A stretch of 10,734 nt of DNA from Planctomycetota bacterium (lineage in GTDB: Bacteria; Planctomycetota; Planctomycetia; Planctomycetales; Planctomycetaceae), in the NCBI GenBank assembly GCA_024278285.1, contig JAJRTM010000197.1:1-10734 (forward strand), read 5' to 3'. The notes beneath the pieces are model-generated. The model searched no databases, was not told the DNA's origin, and saw nothing but the letters and a program-made list of their open reading frames with translations. Positions 1 through 8,037 of this stretch are shown piece after piece (within the stretch, counting starts at the first letter, position 1; each line of letters starts with the position of its first letter). The position numbers and the translations under genes are program-made.

Positions 1-294
1 AGCTTTGTTTTGGGATAATTCCATCTCTAACGCAGCACGGCTCACAGAGCCGTGGCACACGAAAGTGTTATTTCGCGCAACAGTTGCTCAGTACAAAAAT
101 CCCTCATCTCTCCCATCTTCCGGGTTATTTACCAGTCCAACCACCCTCCCGCTGAATAGTTACGAAGAATTCAGCAATAGGCAGCGTGCATTATCACACA
201 CCATGGCTCGCCGCTCAACGAATTCACAGCGACTGCATGAAGTATAAACCACATTTAGTCTTAAAGGAAATGATGTGCGTCCTATTACGATCTA
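1..294. other. Gene-free flank downstream of the propeller gene
   Basis: I see no convincing gene here. The only sizeable open frame (5-247, plus strand) runs through the palindrome at 36-54, has no ribosome binding site in the window and resembles no family I know, so I treat it as chance. The region lies 3' of the minus-strand gene ending at 295. No GC hairpin followed by a T-run, as expected of an intrinsic terminator for that gene, is visible close to its stop codon. Homology to a neighbouring feature left of the window cannot be judged. Confidence 0.6.
36..54. repeat. Perfect GC-rich palindrome, REP-like
   Basis: CACGGCTC and GAGCCGTG form a perfect 8-bp inverted repeat around an ACA loop. 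A second small hairpin, ACAC-GAAA-GTGT, follows at 57-68. Together they could fold as tandem stem-loops in RNA or single-stranded DNA. Placed downstream of a gene, this is typical of dispersed palindromic units in intergenic DNA. There is no GTAG tetranucleotide at its foot, so it is not the same family as the RAYT-linked REPs at 7898-9176. A role as a weak terminator is possible but there is no clear T-run. Confidence 0.55.
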
Positions 295-3200
295 TTATTC
301 AGCAGAGACTCGAATAACTTCAATCGCGCTTAATACCGCAGGGAGTGATTTGCTATTGCCGCTGGATTGTGATGTTAATTCGATGATCAGGTTGTCAGTT
401 ACTGAAACATCATTGATTTCCTCAATCAGCGCTGTATGCAAGCCGCCAGATTGTGCAAAAATATCGATGCCGGTAAGAACTTTTTTCCCCTGAATCGACA
501 CATCGAAAACTCGCTGGCCTGCTTTGGTAACGTTGCTGTCGAGTTCTGCAAAATGTAGACGCAAGTTATAAACGCCTGGTTTTTCTCCTTTGCCAATCAG
601 TGGAAGTTCACAGCGGGAAAAGCCAAGTGCCTGCGATGTGTACAGCCAGTCAGAATCGGTCCCTTTCATCGGGTTGGCTCTGGTGTTGACGGTATTATAT
701 TTGCCCTGAGATTGGAATTTCAATTTGATATTCAAAGGCAGATCGAGGCTGGTTGCCCGGCTCGGTCGTGGGCGGGGATAGCTGAGCCAGACTGTTCCAT
801 TCGAACTGACACGGTCGCCGGGCGCACCCAGATTCAACGCCATTTTTTGTACGGGAGAAACCTTGCCAACCGAACTGATAATCGACCAGTTATTACGTGG
901 TTCACGTGGTTCCAGAACAATCGTTGATGAGATCGAAAACAAACAAACACAGCCTGCGGATGATTCGGGGATCATTACTAACCCGTTTGCTGCAATGGAG
1001 TTAATCCAACAGCCGGTGCGGTGTCCTGCAAAATGTTGCGTTCCAGAATCTTTTTCCAGGTCGTAAAAACCGGTGAACCCGGATCGAAACAGAAGCATAT
1101 TTTGCGTGGCAGAGATCATCCCGCAATGATGCCCGGATCGCATGATACTCCAGGGGACTTGCTTGCCGGTGAGTGGATGTTTTCTCGTTTTTTGATCGCC
1201 AGTTTCTAAATCGTAGGACCACGGTTCAGCAAGAACCTGATTTCCTACGATAATCGGGCGACTGCGATAGTTTCCGTCTTTCGCCCAGGCTTTGTAACCA
1301 TCTTTTGCAGAGAGTGCGACCAGTCGCCTGCGGCTGAACTCCCCCGCCATGAATTGTTGCCAATAGTGACCGTTCGCATTCGCACCGCAAAGCAGCAGCA
1401 TGTCATTATGATACATCAACGTGAGCCGCCCGCCGCCGATGCCGATATCGCTGCAATCGGTCACATCAACCGGAACTGCCCACGCTTTTTTCCCGGTTTT
1501 GATATCCACCGCAACCGTTAATCGCAGATCTGCTTTTTTCGCACGGTCTTCTGCAATTTCACGTGCTTTACCGGTGAGTGATTGCAGTTCCGTTTTATCC
1601 TGCCGAAGTAGTTCTGCCCGTTGCTCACTCGTGATCGAAGAATCGATAAAGTAAACCTGTTTCGGACCGACTGCAATGGTTTGATGTTGAATACTTTTAC
1701 CCTGATAGACCCACAATAATTTTCCGGTTTTTGTATCAATCGCAAAAATGGAATCGGTGTTATCATTAGCGGCTTTACCACGTCGGCGAAGTTTTCGTTC
1801 GATCACTTCGCGCACCGTCGCGGTACCGAACAATATTCCATTCTGATACGAAATATATCCCCACTGATGTTTCTCCCGCATCCCTTCGGGCAATTCGTAA
1901 GTCGCGATTGTTTTACCGGTCGCCGCATCAAGCCGGAATGCTTTTTCGCCGCTCATGTAATACAAACTGTCATCACTGGCGACGAGATTCCCAGGACTGT
2001 TATTGAAGAAAACGCCGGTACGAATCGCTTCTGGATTGGAGCGTTTCCAAAGGAACATGCCATTGTAGGCATCGTAAGCCATAATGGTATCTTCCCCTTG
2101 AATAAACAGCCGCCCGTTAATCGAAAGTGGGCCGACCGCGCCTTCGTGACGATTCACCATCGCTTCTTCACCCGGATCGCCCGACCATAAAACGCCGAGC
2201 CCCCCTTTAATTAGTTGATCGTCACTACAGGCAGAATTGCCCGCTTCTCCGTATTGATGCGACCAGCTTCCTGCACCGGGAAGTTTCCCGCGTGTTAATA
2301 CGGTGTATGTTCCTTCTGTTTTGAGCGAACTTTGATTATCCAGCCCTGTATCCTGCAACCATTTCACGGCTTGATCAGTCGAGCTTGTGAGGATGATTTT
2401 TCCTCCCACCGGTTTTAAGTGCCGAGCGACATCGTGCGGTTCGCCCGGAATCGTTCCCTTAATCAACATCGAATCGGAAACAATTAAATTCGCAAAATAA
2501 TTTGAGTAAGGCAGTTGTGATAACTCTGATTGATGAATGGTAATTCTTGTGCCATATAAATTTGCAGCAGATAAAACTTTTCTCGCCTGTGCCACTTTTT
2601 TTGCATCCGGCTCGACACACAGTAAATGCAAGTCAGATCGTTTGGCCAATTCGTAAGCCAAACGCCCTTGTTCATTCCCGACAACCAGGCAGAAACCACG
2701 TTTTGCACCGAATTGCTTGAGAATATCCTGAGCCGCTTTTTCATACCTTTCCGTTAAATCATCTTGGGGGAAAGGGGAAACGTTTGTGTTATCAGCAAGC
2801 GAAACAACCGATTGACCTGAATTCGCAAAACAGGCGATCTGTCCTGTTGTCGTACTCGCATACAACTGCCCGTTGGCAACCGCGAGCCCCCGAACGGTGC
2901 CGTCCATACTGGTTGACCAAACCTGCTTGCCGTCGTTTCTGTTGTAAGCAACAAGGATATTTTCGCCTCCCGCAAAAAGGTGATCTCCGACCGCAAGTAA
3001 CGATCCCTGGTGAGGCGAATCGATTTTCCAGTTGATGCCTTCATCATTTGTTGCGTTCTTCTTCTTGTTCAATTCGGCAATTTCTGTGCGGGTTTTTTTC
3101 GCCGCTTCCCCTTTTTTTCCACGCAGGGAACGATTCATTGAATAAATTTTTGTTTCAATGTTATGCCTGACAACCGTCGCAGCTGCGTATTTTTTTCGAT

Positions 3201-4254
3201 CCAATCCGGTAATGCGATTCCCATCGGCTGAATAAGCAGCATCGCCAACAACAGTAAATTCGTGACCAGCAAGCCAGCCATAGCCGATGTTTCCATCTTT
3301 TTGGCTCATCGCGAGAATGTGATGCGCCCCAAACGAAAAGATTTGCCCATCAACCAACAACGCCCGAGTTCCGCCCACCACACCGCCTGCTGTGCTTCTC
3401 CAACTAAAAGTCCGTTTGTATTGTAACTTTCCGGTTTTACGATCAATCGCAACAGGTAAGTTTCGTCCCGAGGGAACGATGATCGATTTATCGTTGATCA
3501 ACCAATACCCCTGCGGAGTCAAATCGTCGCGAGTGGCAGAAGTTTGACTGATCTGATCGTTTTTCCAAATGATGCTGCCATCTTCCGCATCAACCGCATA
3601 AAGATAAACATTCTCGTGTGGAAAAATTCCGGCCCCGAAATAAGCGATACCCTCTTCAACGAGAATACCGGTTCGGATTGGCCAGCGGGAGATCATTTGC
3701 TGGCGAGCGATCATCCATTCTTCAGCCGGACCTGCGCGAAGTTTCCAGATCAGTGTTCCTTTTGTAGCATCTAGACAATACGCATAGCCATCATCCGAAC
3801 CAAAATAAACTTTTCCGTTGGCAACTGTCGGAGCAAGCCGGATCGCAGCGCCGGCAAAGAAGCTCCAAATTTCACGACCGCTGCCTGCATCCACACAATG
3901 CAATTGATGATCAACCGACGAACCGAAGTAAACACGCTCCCCAACGACGGCGACATGGAAGACGTCATCATAAGTGATGCGAGCTTCCAGATCTTTCCCT
4001 TCCATAATCCGACTGCCCGGCCCGGTGTTGGCAGGTTGCGGTGCGGCTGGTGCGTTCAACTTCCAGATCGGCGTTAATGGAACTTGCAGCGATCCTTCAA
4101 GCGTAGAACCAGTCCGTGAATTGTTACGCTGATAAGTCGGCCAGTCTGCCCCATGCGATTTTTCCGGATTGATCGAGAATTGAGAGATAACGAACAGAAC
4201 GAGGAAAAATGAATTCCTAAACTGATAAAAGCTGGAAACTGGAAAAAGCCGCAT
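295..4254 (-). CDS. Exported PQQ-like beta-propeller / methyltransferase-like / malectin-like fusion protein
   Basis: The 1319-residue protein starts with a signal peptide: a hydrophobic core at about 15-27 and a type I cleavage site after SHGA (residue 36). Residues about 37-480 form a first PQQ/BamB-type propeller, with repeats such as YFGSSVDHQLHCVDAGSGREIW and AYCLDATKGTLIWKL. Residues about 505-655 look like a class I SAM methyltransferase fold, with motif I near CLVVGNEQGRLAYELA and the acidic end of strand 2 at LHLLCVEPD. A second propeller occupies about 695-1115 and ends in a cysteine-bearing segment (GCVCLF, 1101-1106). Residues about 1135-1316 resemble a malectin-like carbohydrate-binding domain (YNLRLHFAEL, GQRVFDVSIQG, LPAVLSAIEVI). 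Charged linkers lie at about 370-404 and 875-908. The start is supported by AGGAG (CTCCT at 4262-4266) spaced 7 bases away. The substrate is unknown. A role in extracytoplasmic polysaccharide or protein binding is inference, and whether the methyltransferase domain is catalytic outside the cytoplasm is doubtful. Confidence 0.85.
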   Translation of the reverse strand: MRLFPVSSFYQFRNSFFLVLFVISQFSINPEKSHGADWPTYQRNNSRTGSTLEGSLQVPLTPIWKLNAPAAPQPANTGPGSRIMEGKDLEARITYDDVFHVAVVGERVYFGSSVDHQLHCVDAGSGREIWSFFAGAAIRLAPTVANGKVYFGSDDGYAYCLDATKGTLIWKLRAGPAEEWMIARQQMISRWPIRTGILVEEGIAYFGAGIFPHENVYLYAVDAEDGSIIWKNDQISQTSATRDDLTPQGYWLINDKSIIVPSGRNLPVAIDRKTGKLQYKRTFSWRSTAGGVVGGTRALLVDGQIFSFGAHHILAMSQKDGNIGYGWLAGHEFTVVGDAAYSADGNRITGLDRKKYAAATVVRHNIETKIYSMNRSLRGKKGEAAKKTRTEIAELNKKKNATNDEGINWKIDSPHQGSLLAVGDHLFAGGENILVAYNRNDGKQVWSTSMDGTVRGLAVANGQLYASTTTGQIACFANSGQSVVSLADNTNVSPFPQDDLTERYEKAAQDILKQFGAKRGFCLVVGNEQGRLAYELAKRSDLHLLCVEPDAKKVAQARKVLSAANLYGTRITIHQSELSQLPYSNYFANLIVSDSMLIKGTIPGEPHDVARHLKPVGGKIILTSSTDQAVKWLQDTGLDNQSSLKTEGTYTVLTRGKLPGAGSWSHQYGEAGNSACSDDQLIKGGLGVLWSGDPGEEAMVNRHEGAVGPLSINGRLFIQGEDTIMAYDAYNGMFLWKRSNPEAIRTGVFFNNSPGNLVASDDSLYYMSGEKAFRLDAATGKTIATYELPEGMREKHQWGYISYQNGILFGTATVREVIERKLRRRGKAANDNTDSIFAIDTKTGKLLWVYQGKSIQHQTIAVGPKQVYFIDSSITSEQRAELLRQDKTELQSLTGKAREIAEDRAKKADLRLTVAVDIKTGKKAWAVPVDVTDCSDIGIGGGRLTLMYHNDMLLLCGANANGHYWQQFMAGEFSRRRLVALSAKDGYKAWAKDGNYRSRPIIVGNQVLAEPWSYDLETGDQKTRKHPLTGKQVPWSIMRSGHHCGMISATQNMLLFRSGFTGFYDLEKDSGTQHFAGHRTGCWINSIAANGLVMIPESSAGCVCLFSISSTIVLEPREPRNNWSIISSVGKVSPVQKMALNLGAPGDRVSSNGTVWLSYPRPRPSRATSLDLPLNIKLKFQSQGKYNTVNTRANPMKGTDSDWLYTSQALGFSRCELPLIGKGEKPGVYNLRLHFAELDSNVTKAGQRVFDVSIQGKKVLTGIDIFAQSGGLHTALIEEINDVSVTDNLIIELTSQSSGNSKSLPAVLSAIEVIRVSAE

Positions 4255-4261
4255 TTCATTT

Positions 4262-4266
4262 CTCCT
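4262..4266 (-). promoter_or_regulatory. Shine-Dalgarno site of the propeller fusion gene
   Basis: Read on the minus strand this is AGGAG, 7 bases before the ATG ending at 4254. It is the clearest ribosome binding site in the window and fixes the start of the 1319-residue protein. Another ATG at 4257-4259 lies closer to the site but is out of frame. Confidence 0.8.
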
Positions 4267-4357
4267 GGAAAGTTTTCACTACTGATATCTGTAGCGGGGT
4301 GGGCATTGCATTCAGGGATCGCCATGTTTTAATGTTTGTCACTTATTGTTGTCGAAT

Positions 4358-4396
4358 GGTCTCCACTTTTGCAAGTTGCTCGCGATTGAGGAGACC
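4358..4396. repeat. Spaced inverted repeat, possible operator or hairpin
   Basis: GGTCTCC (4358-4364) and GGAGACC (4390-4396) are perfect inverted copies separated by 25 bases. Inside lies a smaller ACTT-TTGC-AAGT hairpin (4365-4376). It sits between two divergent genes, so a shared regulatory role is conceivable. A 7-bp arm pair can also occur by chance. Confidence 0.3.
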
Positions 4397-4493
4397 GGAA
4401 ACAAAATTTAGAACCTGTTTATCCGATTACTAAGAGCTTGCAGAGATTCTTAAATAATTAGCGGGCAAGACTACATTGAAGTTTCTGGATGTG

Positions 4494-4499
4494 TATACT
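4494..4499 (+). promoter_or_regulatory. Candidate -10 hexamer upstream of the 402-residue protein
   Basis: TATACT matches the sigma-70 -10 consensus at five of six positions and lies 50 bases before the ATG at 4550. The best -35-like hexamer nearby (TTGAAG, 4476-4481) is only 12 bases away, too close for a standard pair, so this is a weak call. Confidence 0.25.
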
Positions 4500-4549
4500 G
4501 AATGCGTAGCCTGACCTACCGATTATCAAAATGACTCGAAGAAAATATC

Positions 4550-5758
4550 ATGATGAAAAAATCATTGAGAATTCCACTCATCGCAATGTCTGTCGTTTGC
4601 ATCGCTTCGTTCGCCTTGGCCTGTTCGGTTCCTGTGTTTCGCTATGCCCTTGAACGTTGGGTGAACGATCAATACGAAGTGATCGTTTTCCACAAAGGTA
4701 AATTGACGGAAGAACAACAACAAATCGTTACCGATCTCACCGAAGAAGGTGCCGCGGGGAAACAGCATGCGAATGTTCGCTTGACGCTGATCGATTTATC
4801 AGCCGACGGTTCAGAAAAACCGAAAGATGAGGAGGCTATCAAATTATGGGAAGCACAAAAAACGGAAACACTTCCCTGGATGGTCGTCAAATATCCGACG
4901 ATTGCAAGAAAGCCTGTCGATGTCTGGGCGGGAGAACTAACGCAAGAAAACACCGAACGGCTGCTCGATTCCCCGGCTCGTCGCGAAATCGCTCGCCTAC
5001 TTCTTAAAGGAGAAACCGCGGTTTGGGTGTTGCTGGAATCTGGAAACAAAGAAGCAGACGATGCTGCTCTCAAAATTTTACAGATCAATTTACAGCTTGC
5101 CCATAAAGAACTCGAACTGCCCAAAATTGATGAAGCAGATATCGAACAAGGATTGGTTTCGACAGATGAAACAGGGTTGAAACTTCATTTTTCGACCTTG
5201 CGGTTGTCTCGCGATAATTCGCAGGAAAAGATGTTTATCGAAATGTTATTGGGGAGCGAAGATGATTTGCGAGATTTCGATGAACCGATGGCGTTTCCCG
5301 TTTTTGGTCGCGGTCGTGTGATGTACGCACTGATCGGAAGAGGAATCAACGCCGATACGATTCGGCAATCGTGTCAGGAATTGATCGGTCCCTGCACCTG
5401 CGAGGTCAAAGAGGAAAACCCCGGTATCGATATCATTACGTCTGTCGATTGGGATGAACTCGTGCAACCATTCGTAGAAATTGATCGCGAACTACCACCA
5501 CTGCCCGGTTTTGGCGGCTTGACCAACGTAGATGGCTCAACTGAAATGAATAATGATAAAAAGAGCAACGAAGATTCATCCGAAGGCTCCACTGTTCTGG
5601 TTGCAGGGAATGAAGTCGCAGATGAGGCAAATCATTCAACGTCTGTTTTTTCCTCTGAAATGAAGCCAATGATTCGTAACATCATCATTGCAGCAGGTGT
5701 CGGCATCGGGATTGTCATGGTATTGAGCTTCGCCTTTTTATCGAATAAAAATAACTGA
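4550..5758 (+). CDS. Conserved planctomycete membrane-associated hypothetical protein
   Basis: This 402-residue protein has an N-terminal signal sequence (basic MMKKSLR, hydrophobic core about 8-24) ending in FALAC at residue 25. The cysteine could be lipidated, although the residues before it fit the lipobox poorly. The mature start ACSVPVFRYALERW is a pattern I recognise from planctomycete hypothetical proteins. Residues about 40-140 alternate strands and helices and contain LPWMVVKYP, reminiscent of a thioredoxin-like fold, but no CxxC active site is visible there. A Cys-rich motif IGPCTCEVKEENPG lies at about 279-292. An acidic, Asn/Ser-rich linker (about 326-365) leads to a C-terminal membrane segment (about 374-397). 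The body is thus probably outside the cytoplasm, tethered at one or both ends. It precedes an ABC permease/ATPase pair and may be its partner; this rests on neighbourhood only. The ATG at 4550 has no strong Shine-Dalgarno, and an in-frame ATG at 4553 is equally possible. Confidence 0.85.
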   Translation: MMKKSLRIPLIAMSVVCIASFALACSVPVFRYALERWVNDQYEVIVFHKGKLTEEQQQIVTDLTEEGAAGKQHANVRLTLIDLSADGSEKPKDEEAIKLWEAQKTETLPWMVVKYPTIARKPVDVWAGELTQENTERLLDSPARREIARLLLKGETAVWVLLESGNKEADDAALKILQINLQLAHKELELPKIDEADIEQGLVSTDETGLKLHFSTLRLSRDNSQEKMFIEMLLGSEDDLRDFDEPMAFPVFGRGRVMYALIGRGINADTIRQSCQELIGPCTCEVKEENPGIDIITSVDWDELVQPFVEIDRELPPLPGFGGLTNVDGSTEMNNDKKSNEDSSEGSTVLVAGNEVADEANHSTSVFSSEMKPMIRNIIIAAGVGIGIVMVLSFAFLSNKNN

Positions 5759-5765
5759 GCAGTAG

Positions 5766-5785
5766 GTTAGGCTTTCCAGCCTGGC
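5766..5785. repeat. Short palindromic unit (AGGCT-TTCC-AGCCT)
   Basis: A 4-base TTCC loop is closed by AGGCT/AGCCT and extended by G-U/G-C pairs to 8 bp (5766-5773 with 5778-5785). It begins 7 bases after the stop codon of the 402-residue gene. No T-run follows, so it is a poor intrinsic terminator. Its form fits a dispersed palindromic repeat family distinct from the one at 5816-5894. Confidence 0.5.
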
Positions 5786-5815
5786 AAACAGATGTCCCAG
5801 AAAGATCCTTGCCAT

Positions 5816-5894
5816 ATTACCGGCGGCTAGCGCCTTGCCGCTTTTTACCACAAATGATAATCAAGTAAGCGGCAAGGCGATAGCCGCCGGTAAT
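5816..5894. repeat. Long near-perfect inverted repeat, REPIN-like
   Basis: Two 28-base arms (5816-5843 and 5867-5894) are inverted copies with 27 of 28 positions matching, the one mismatch being G versus T after the GGCGGCTA block. They flank a 23-base AT-rich spacer. The outer half of each arm is GGCGGC-rich and the inner half carries CGCCTTGCCGC. The unit lies between the 402-residue gene and the ABC permease. Transcribed, it would form a very stable hairpin that could attenuate read-through or protect the upstream mRNA 3' end. It lacks GTAG feet and differs from the RAYT-linked REPs. Confidence 0.85.
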
Positions 5895-5930
5895 TATGAT
5901 CAACCTTAGAATATAAACAGAGATCATCGA

Positions 5931-7208
5931 ATGAGTGTTTGGAAATTGATGCGGCGAGAAATTGGTCACCGCAAATTGAATTTTATTCTGGGACTGGTAT
6001 CTGTCAGCGTCGCGATTGCCTGTTTGGTCGGGTCGTTCACACTGCTCAAAGCGAACGACATCGTCACCGATAAAATTCTTGCGGAGAAACAGGAACTCGT
6101 TGAAAAAGAGGGAGCAGCGCTGAATGATGCGATGCGCAAAATCACGATTGGCCTCGGATTCAATGCGTTGATCTTGCCGGAAGATCAGGATCTGAACGAA
6201 TTTTATAACAAAAACACCCTTTCAAAATCGATGCCGGAAGAATACGTTGATCGCCTGGCAAAATCCCGCATTGTGACGATCAATCATTTGCTCCCCACGG
6301 TTTCAAAAAGTATTCACTGGGACGAACAGGATATCCAAATTATTCTGATGGGCACACGAGGCGAAGTCCCGCTCATGCACAAGAACCCGAAGAAGCCGAT
6401 GCTCGATGCAGTCCCCAAAGGAAAAATGGTTGTTGGTTTTCAGATTCATCAACAACGCAAACTGAAAAAGGGGGACAAAGTCAAACTGATGGGGAAAGAG
6501 TTTGAGATTATCGATACCAACAAAGAACGAGGCACCGTCGATGACAGCACCGTCTGGGTTCATCTTTCCGATGCTCAGGAAATGCTCAAGATGCAAAATT
6601 TAATCAACGGAATCTGGGCGCTCGAATGTCATTGTGCAGGAGACCGAATCTCTCAAATTCGGGCAGAGATCACAAAAATATTACCGGGAACACAGGTCAT
6701 CGAAAGAGGCACCAAGGCACTCGCCCGGGCAGAAGCACGTGATACCGCGAAGAAAGCAGCTTTGGCAGCCAAGAAACGGGAAGAGGAAAATCGAGCCGAA
6801 TTGAAGCAGAAGCAGGAGAAATTCTCGGCTCTGTTTGTGCCACTGGTCATCTTGGGTAGTGGAATCTGGATCGGTTTCTTGACGTTCGGCAATGTAAGGC
6901 AACGCAAAAGTGAAATCGGCATATTGCGAGCGATCGGCGTGCAGTCAACACAAATTCTAATGCTCTTTCTCGGCAAGGCGATTCTGATCGGTTTGCTCGG
7001 AGCGGGCATCGGTTATTTAATCGGCTTTTATGGCGGTATCTCCTGGGGTGAACTGCCGGTCAATTCAGAAACGTCATCGCAACTCTTTTCGCTCGATGTG
7101 TTGCTGATTTCGTTCGTGCTTGCCGTTTTACTCTCCAGTATCGCAAGCTGGATCCCCGCGATGCTAGCTGCCCAGCAAGACCCCGCAGACATTTTACAAG
7201 AGGAATAA
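5931..7208 (+). CDS. ABC transporter permease, FtsX/MacB type
   Basis: The 425-residue protein has the FtsX/MacB/LolE permease plan. There is one N-terminal membrane helix (about 16-39), a large extracytoplasmic domain (about 40-260), an Ala/Lys/Glu-rich probable coiled coil (about 264-298), then three helices (about 299-320, 344-369, 389-411). Between the second and third helices lies RQRKSEIGILRAIGVQSTQI, the coupling segment that contacts the ATPase. The C-terminus AAQQDPADILQEE is typical of MacB-like permeases. The ATPase gene follows after 9 bases, so the two are almost certainly co-transcribed. Proteins of this type act as mechanotransmitters or move lipoproteins, peptides or lipids at the inner membrane; the substrate here is unknown. 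No MacA-like adaptor is present, and the preceding 402-residue protein is the only candidate partner. The ATG has no clear Shine-Dalgarno but the N-terminal sequence matches a normal permease start. Confidence 0.92.
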   Translation: MSVWKLMRREIGHRKLNFILGLVSVSVAIACLVGSFTLLKANDIVTDKILAEKQELVEKEGAALNDAMRKITIGLGFNALILPEDQDLNEFYNKNTLSKSMPEEYVDRLAKSRIVTINHLLPTVSKSIHWDEQDIQIILMGTRGEVPLMHKNPKKPMLDAVPKGKMVVGFQIHQQRKLKKGDKVKLMGKEFEIIDTNKERGTVDDSTVWVHLSDAQEMLKMQNLINGIWALECHCAGDRISQIRAEITKILPGTQVIERGTKALARAEARDTAKKAALAAKKREEENRAELKQKQEKFSALFVPLVILGSGIWIGFLTFGNVRQRKSEIGILRAIGVQSTQILMLFLGKAILIGLLGAGIGYLIGFYGGISWGELPVNSETSSQLFSLDVLLISFVLAVLLSSIASWIPAMLAAQQDPADILQEE

Positions 7209-7217
7209 TCGCAACAG

Positions 7218-7880
7218 ATGCGTCTTGAAATATCAAATGTGACCAAAACATACCACTCTAAAAAAGGGGATGTGACCGCGGTCGATCAGATCTCTTTGAA
7301 CGTCGAAGCGAATCAATTCGCAGCAGTACGCGGACCAAGTGGCTGTGGTAAATCGACCTTGCTTTTAATGGCAGGCGGTTTGCTCGCTCCCGATGCGGGC
7401 AGTATTCAAATTGAAGGACAAAACCCTTACGAATTGAACGCCAATGCCCGCGCGAAATTTCGGGCTGAAAACATCGGCTTTGTCTTCCAGCAATTTCATC
7501 TCATTCCCTATTTGAATGTGCTTGATAATGTGCTGGCTCCCGCAGTCGCATTAAAAGGGAAAGATACCGAGCAGCGCGCCCATCAATTGCTGGAAAAATT
7601 CGGATTGAAACACCGCATGCACCACGTTCCCGCCCAATTAAGTTCCGGCGAACGACAACGAACGGCGTTAGCTCGCGCGTTGTTGAATGAGCCAAAATTA
7701 CTTCTCGCAGACGAACCAACCGGCAACCTCGACCGCGAAAACGCAGATGCGGTTTTGGCCCACATGAAAGAATTCGCCACCGCCGGCGGAGCCGTACTGC
7801 TTGTCACCCACGACGAACACGCCGTCGAAGCCGCCGACGTCGTTCACACCATCGATACCGGCAAACTCGTCACAGTATAA
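7218..7880 (+). CDS. ABC transporter ATP-binding protein, LolD/MacB type
   Basis: This 220-residue ATPase powers the permease encoded just upstream, hydrolysing ATP on the cytoplasmic side of the membrane. All the motifs are intact: Walker A GPSGCGKST (39-47), Q-loop at Q91 in VFQQF, ABC signature LSSGERQR (141-148), Walker B LLLADEPT (161-168) with catalytic Glu166, D-loop GNLD (169-172) and H-loop His198 in VTHDE. Length and the QQFHLIPYLNVLDNV segment after the Q-loop are usual for the LolD/MacB/FtsE group. The start lies 9 bases after the permease stop, with a purine-rich GAGGA overlapping the permease end. With no LolC/E pair or MacA nearby, the exact subfamily cannot be named. The gene ends 17 bases before a REP sequence. 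Confidence 0.95.
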   Translation: MRLEISNVTKTYHSKKGDVTAVDQISLNVEANQFAAVRGPSGCGKSTLLLMAGGLLAPDAGSIQIEGQNPYELNANARAKFRAENIGFVFQQFHLIPYLNVLDNVLAPAVALKGKDTEQRAHQLLEKFGLKHRMHHVPAQLSSGERQRTALARALLNEPKLLLADEPTGNLDRENADAVLAHMKEFATAGGAVLLVTHDEHAVEAADVVHTIDTGKLVTV

Positions 7881-7897
7881 TATTGTTAACAAATGCC

Positions 7898-7935
7898 GGA
7901 TGGCGTGCTTGCACCCATCGTCGCGTGCCGTTTGA
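7898..7935 (+). repeat. REP, left type, copy 1 (GTAG lost)
   Basis: The hairpin at 7899-7919 pairs GATGG with CCATC and GTGC with GCAC, with one unpaired C at 7904 and a TT apex. The tail at 7920-7935 (ending GCCGTTTGA) matches copy 2. The four bases before the hairpin read GCCG, not GTAG. Confidence 0.85.
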
Positions 7936-8037
7936 TGTTCAATCAATTTCAACGTGACAATTTATTGAAAACGTTACCAATTATAAATTTGATATGATCA
8001 GAATGATGCGGAATGAGTAACAGCACAATTCCAATTT

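Larger units (their letters stand above)
4255..4549. other. Divergent intergenic region
   Basis: This stretch separates the minus-strand propeller gene from the plus-strand hypothetical gene and must hold the promoters of both. I see a 7-bp perfect inverted repeat (4358-4364 with 4390-4396) and one weak -10-like hexamer (TATACT, 4494-4499) about 50 bases before the plus-strand ATG. No convincing -35/-10 pair stands out for either direction, which is not surprising as promoter consensus in this phylum is poorly defined. No small ORF or RNA gene is recognisable. Confidence 0.6.

Noticed and set aside
5..247. An 80-residue open frame on the plus strand at the left edge
   Set aside because: It reads through the palindrome at 36-54, has no visible ribosome binding site and no recognisable domain.
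1518..1781. Several short open frames inside the propeller gene on both strands
   Set aside because: They overlap a long, domain-rich frame and have no family resemblance or start signals of their own.
5816..5894. Long inverted repeat as an intrinsic terminator for the 402-residue gene
   Set aside because: The 3' arm is not followed by a T-run and the spacer is 23 bases, unlike a standard terminator; a repeat element fits better.
7936..8037. Core of the REPIN-like unit as a deleted transposase remnant
   Set aside because: I find no resemblance by eye to the RAYT gene at 8564-9115 in either orientation.
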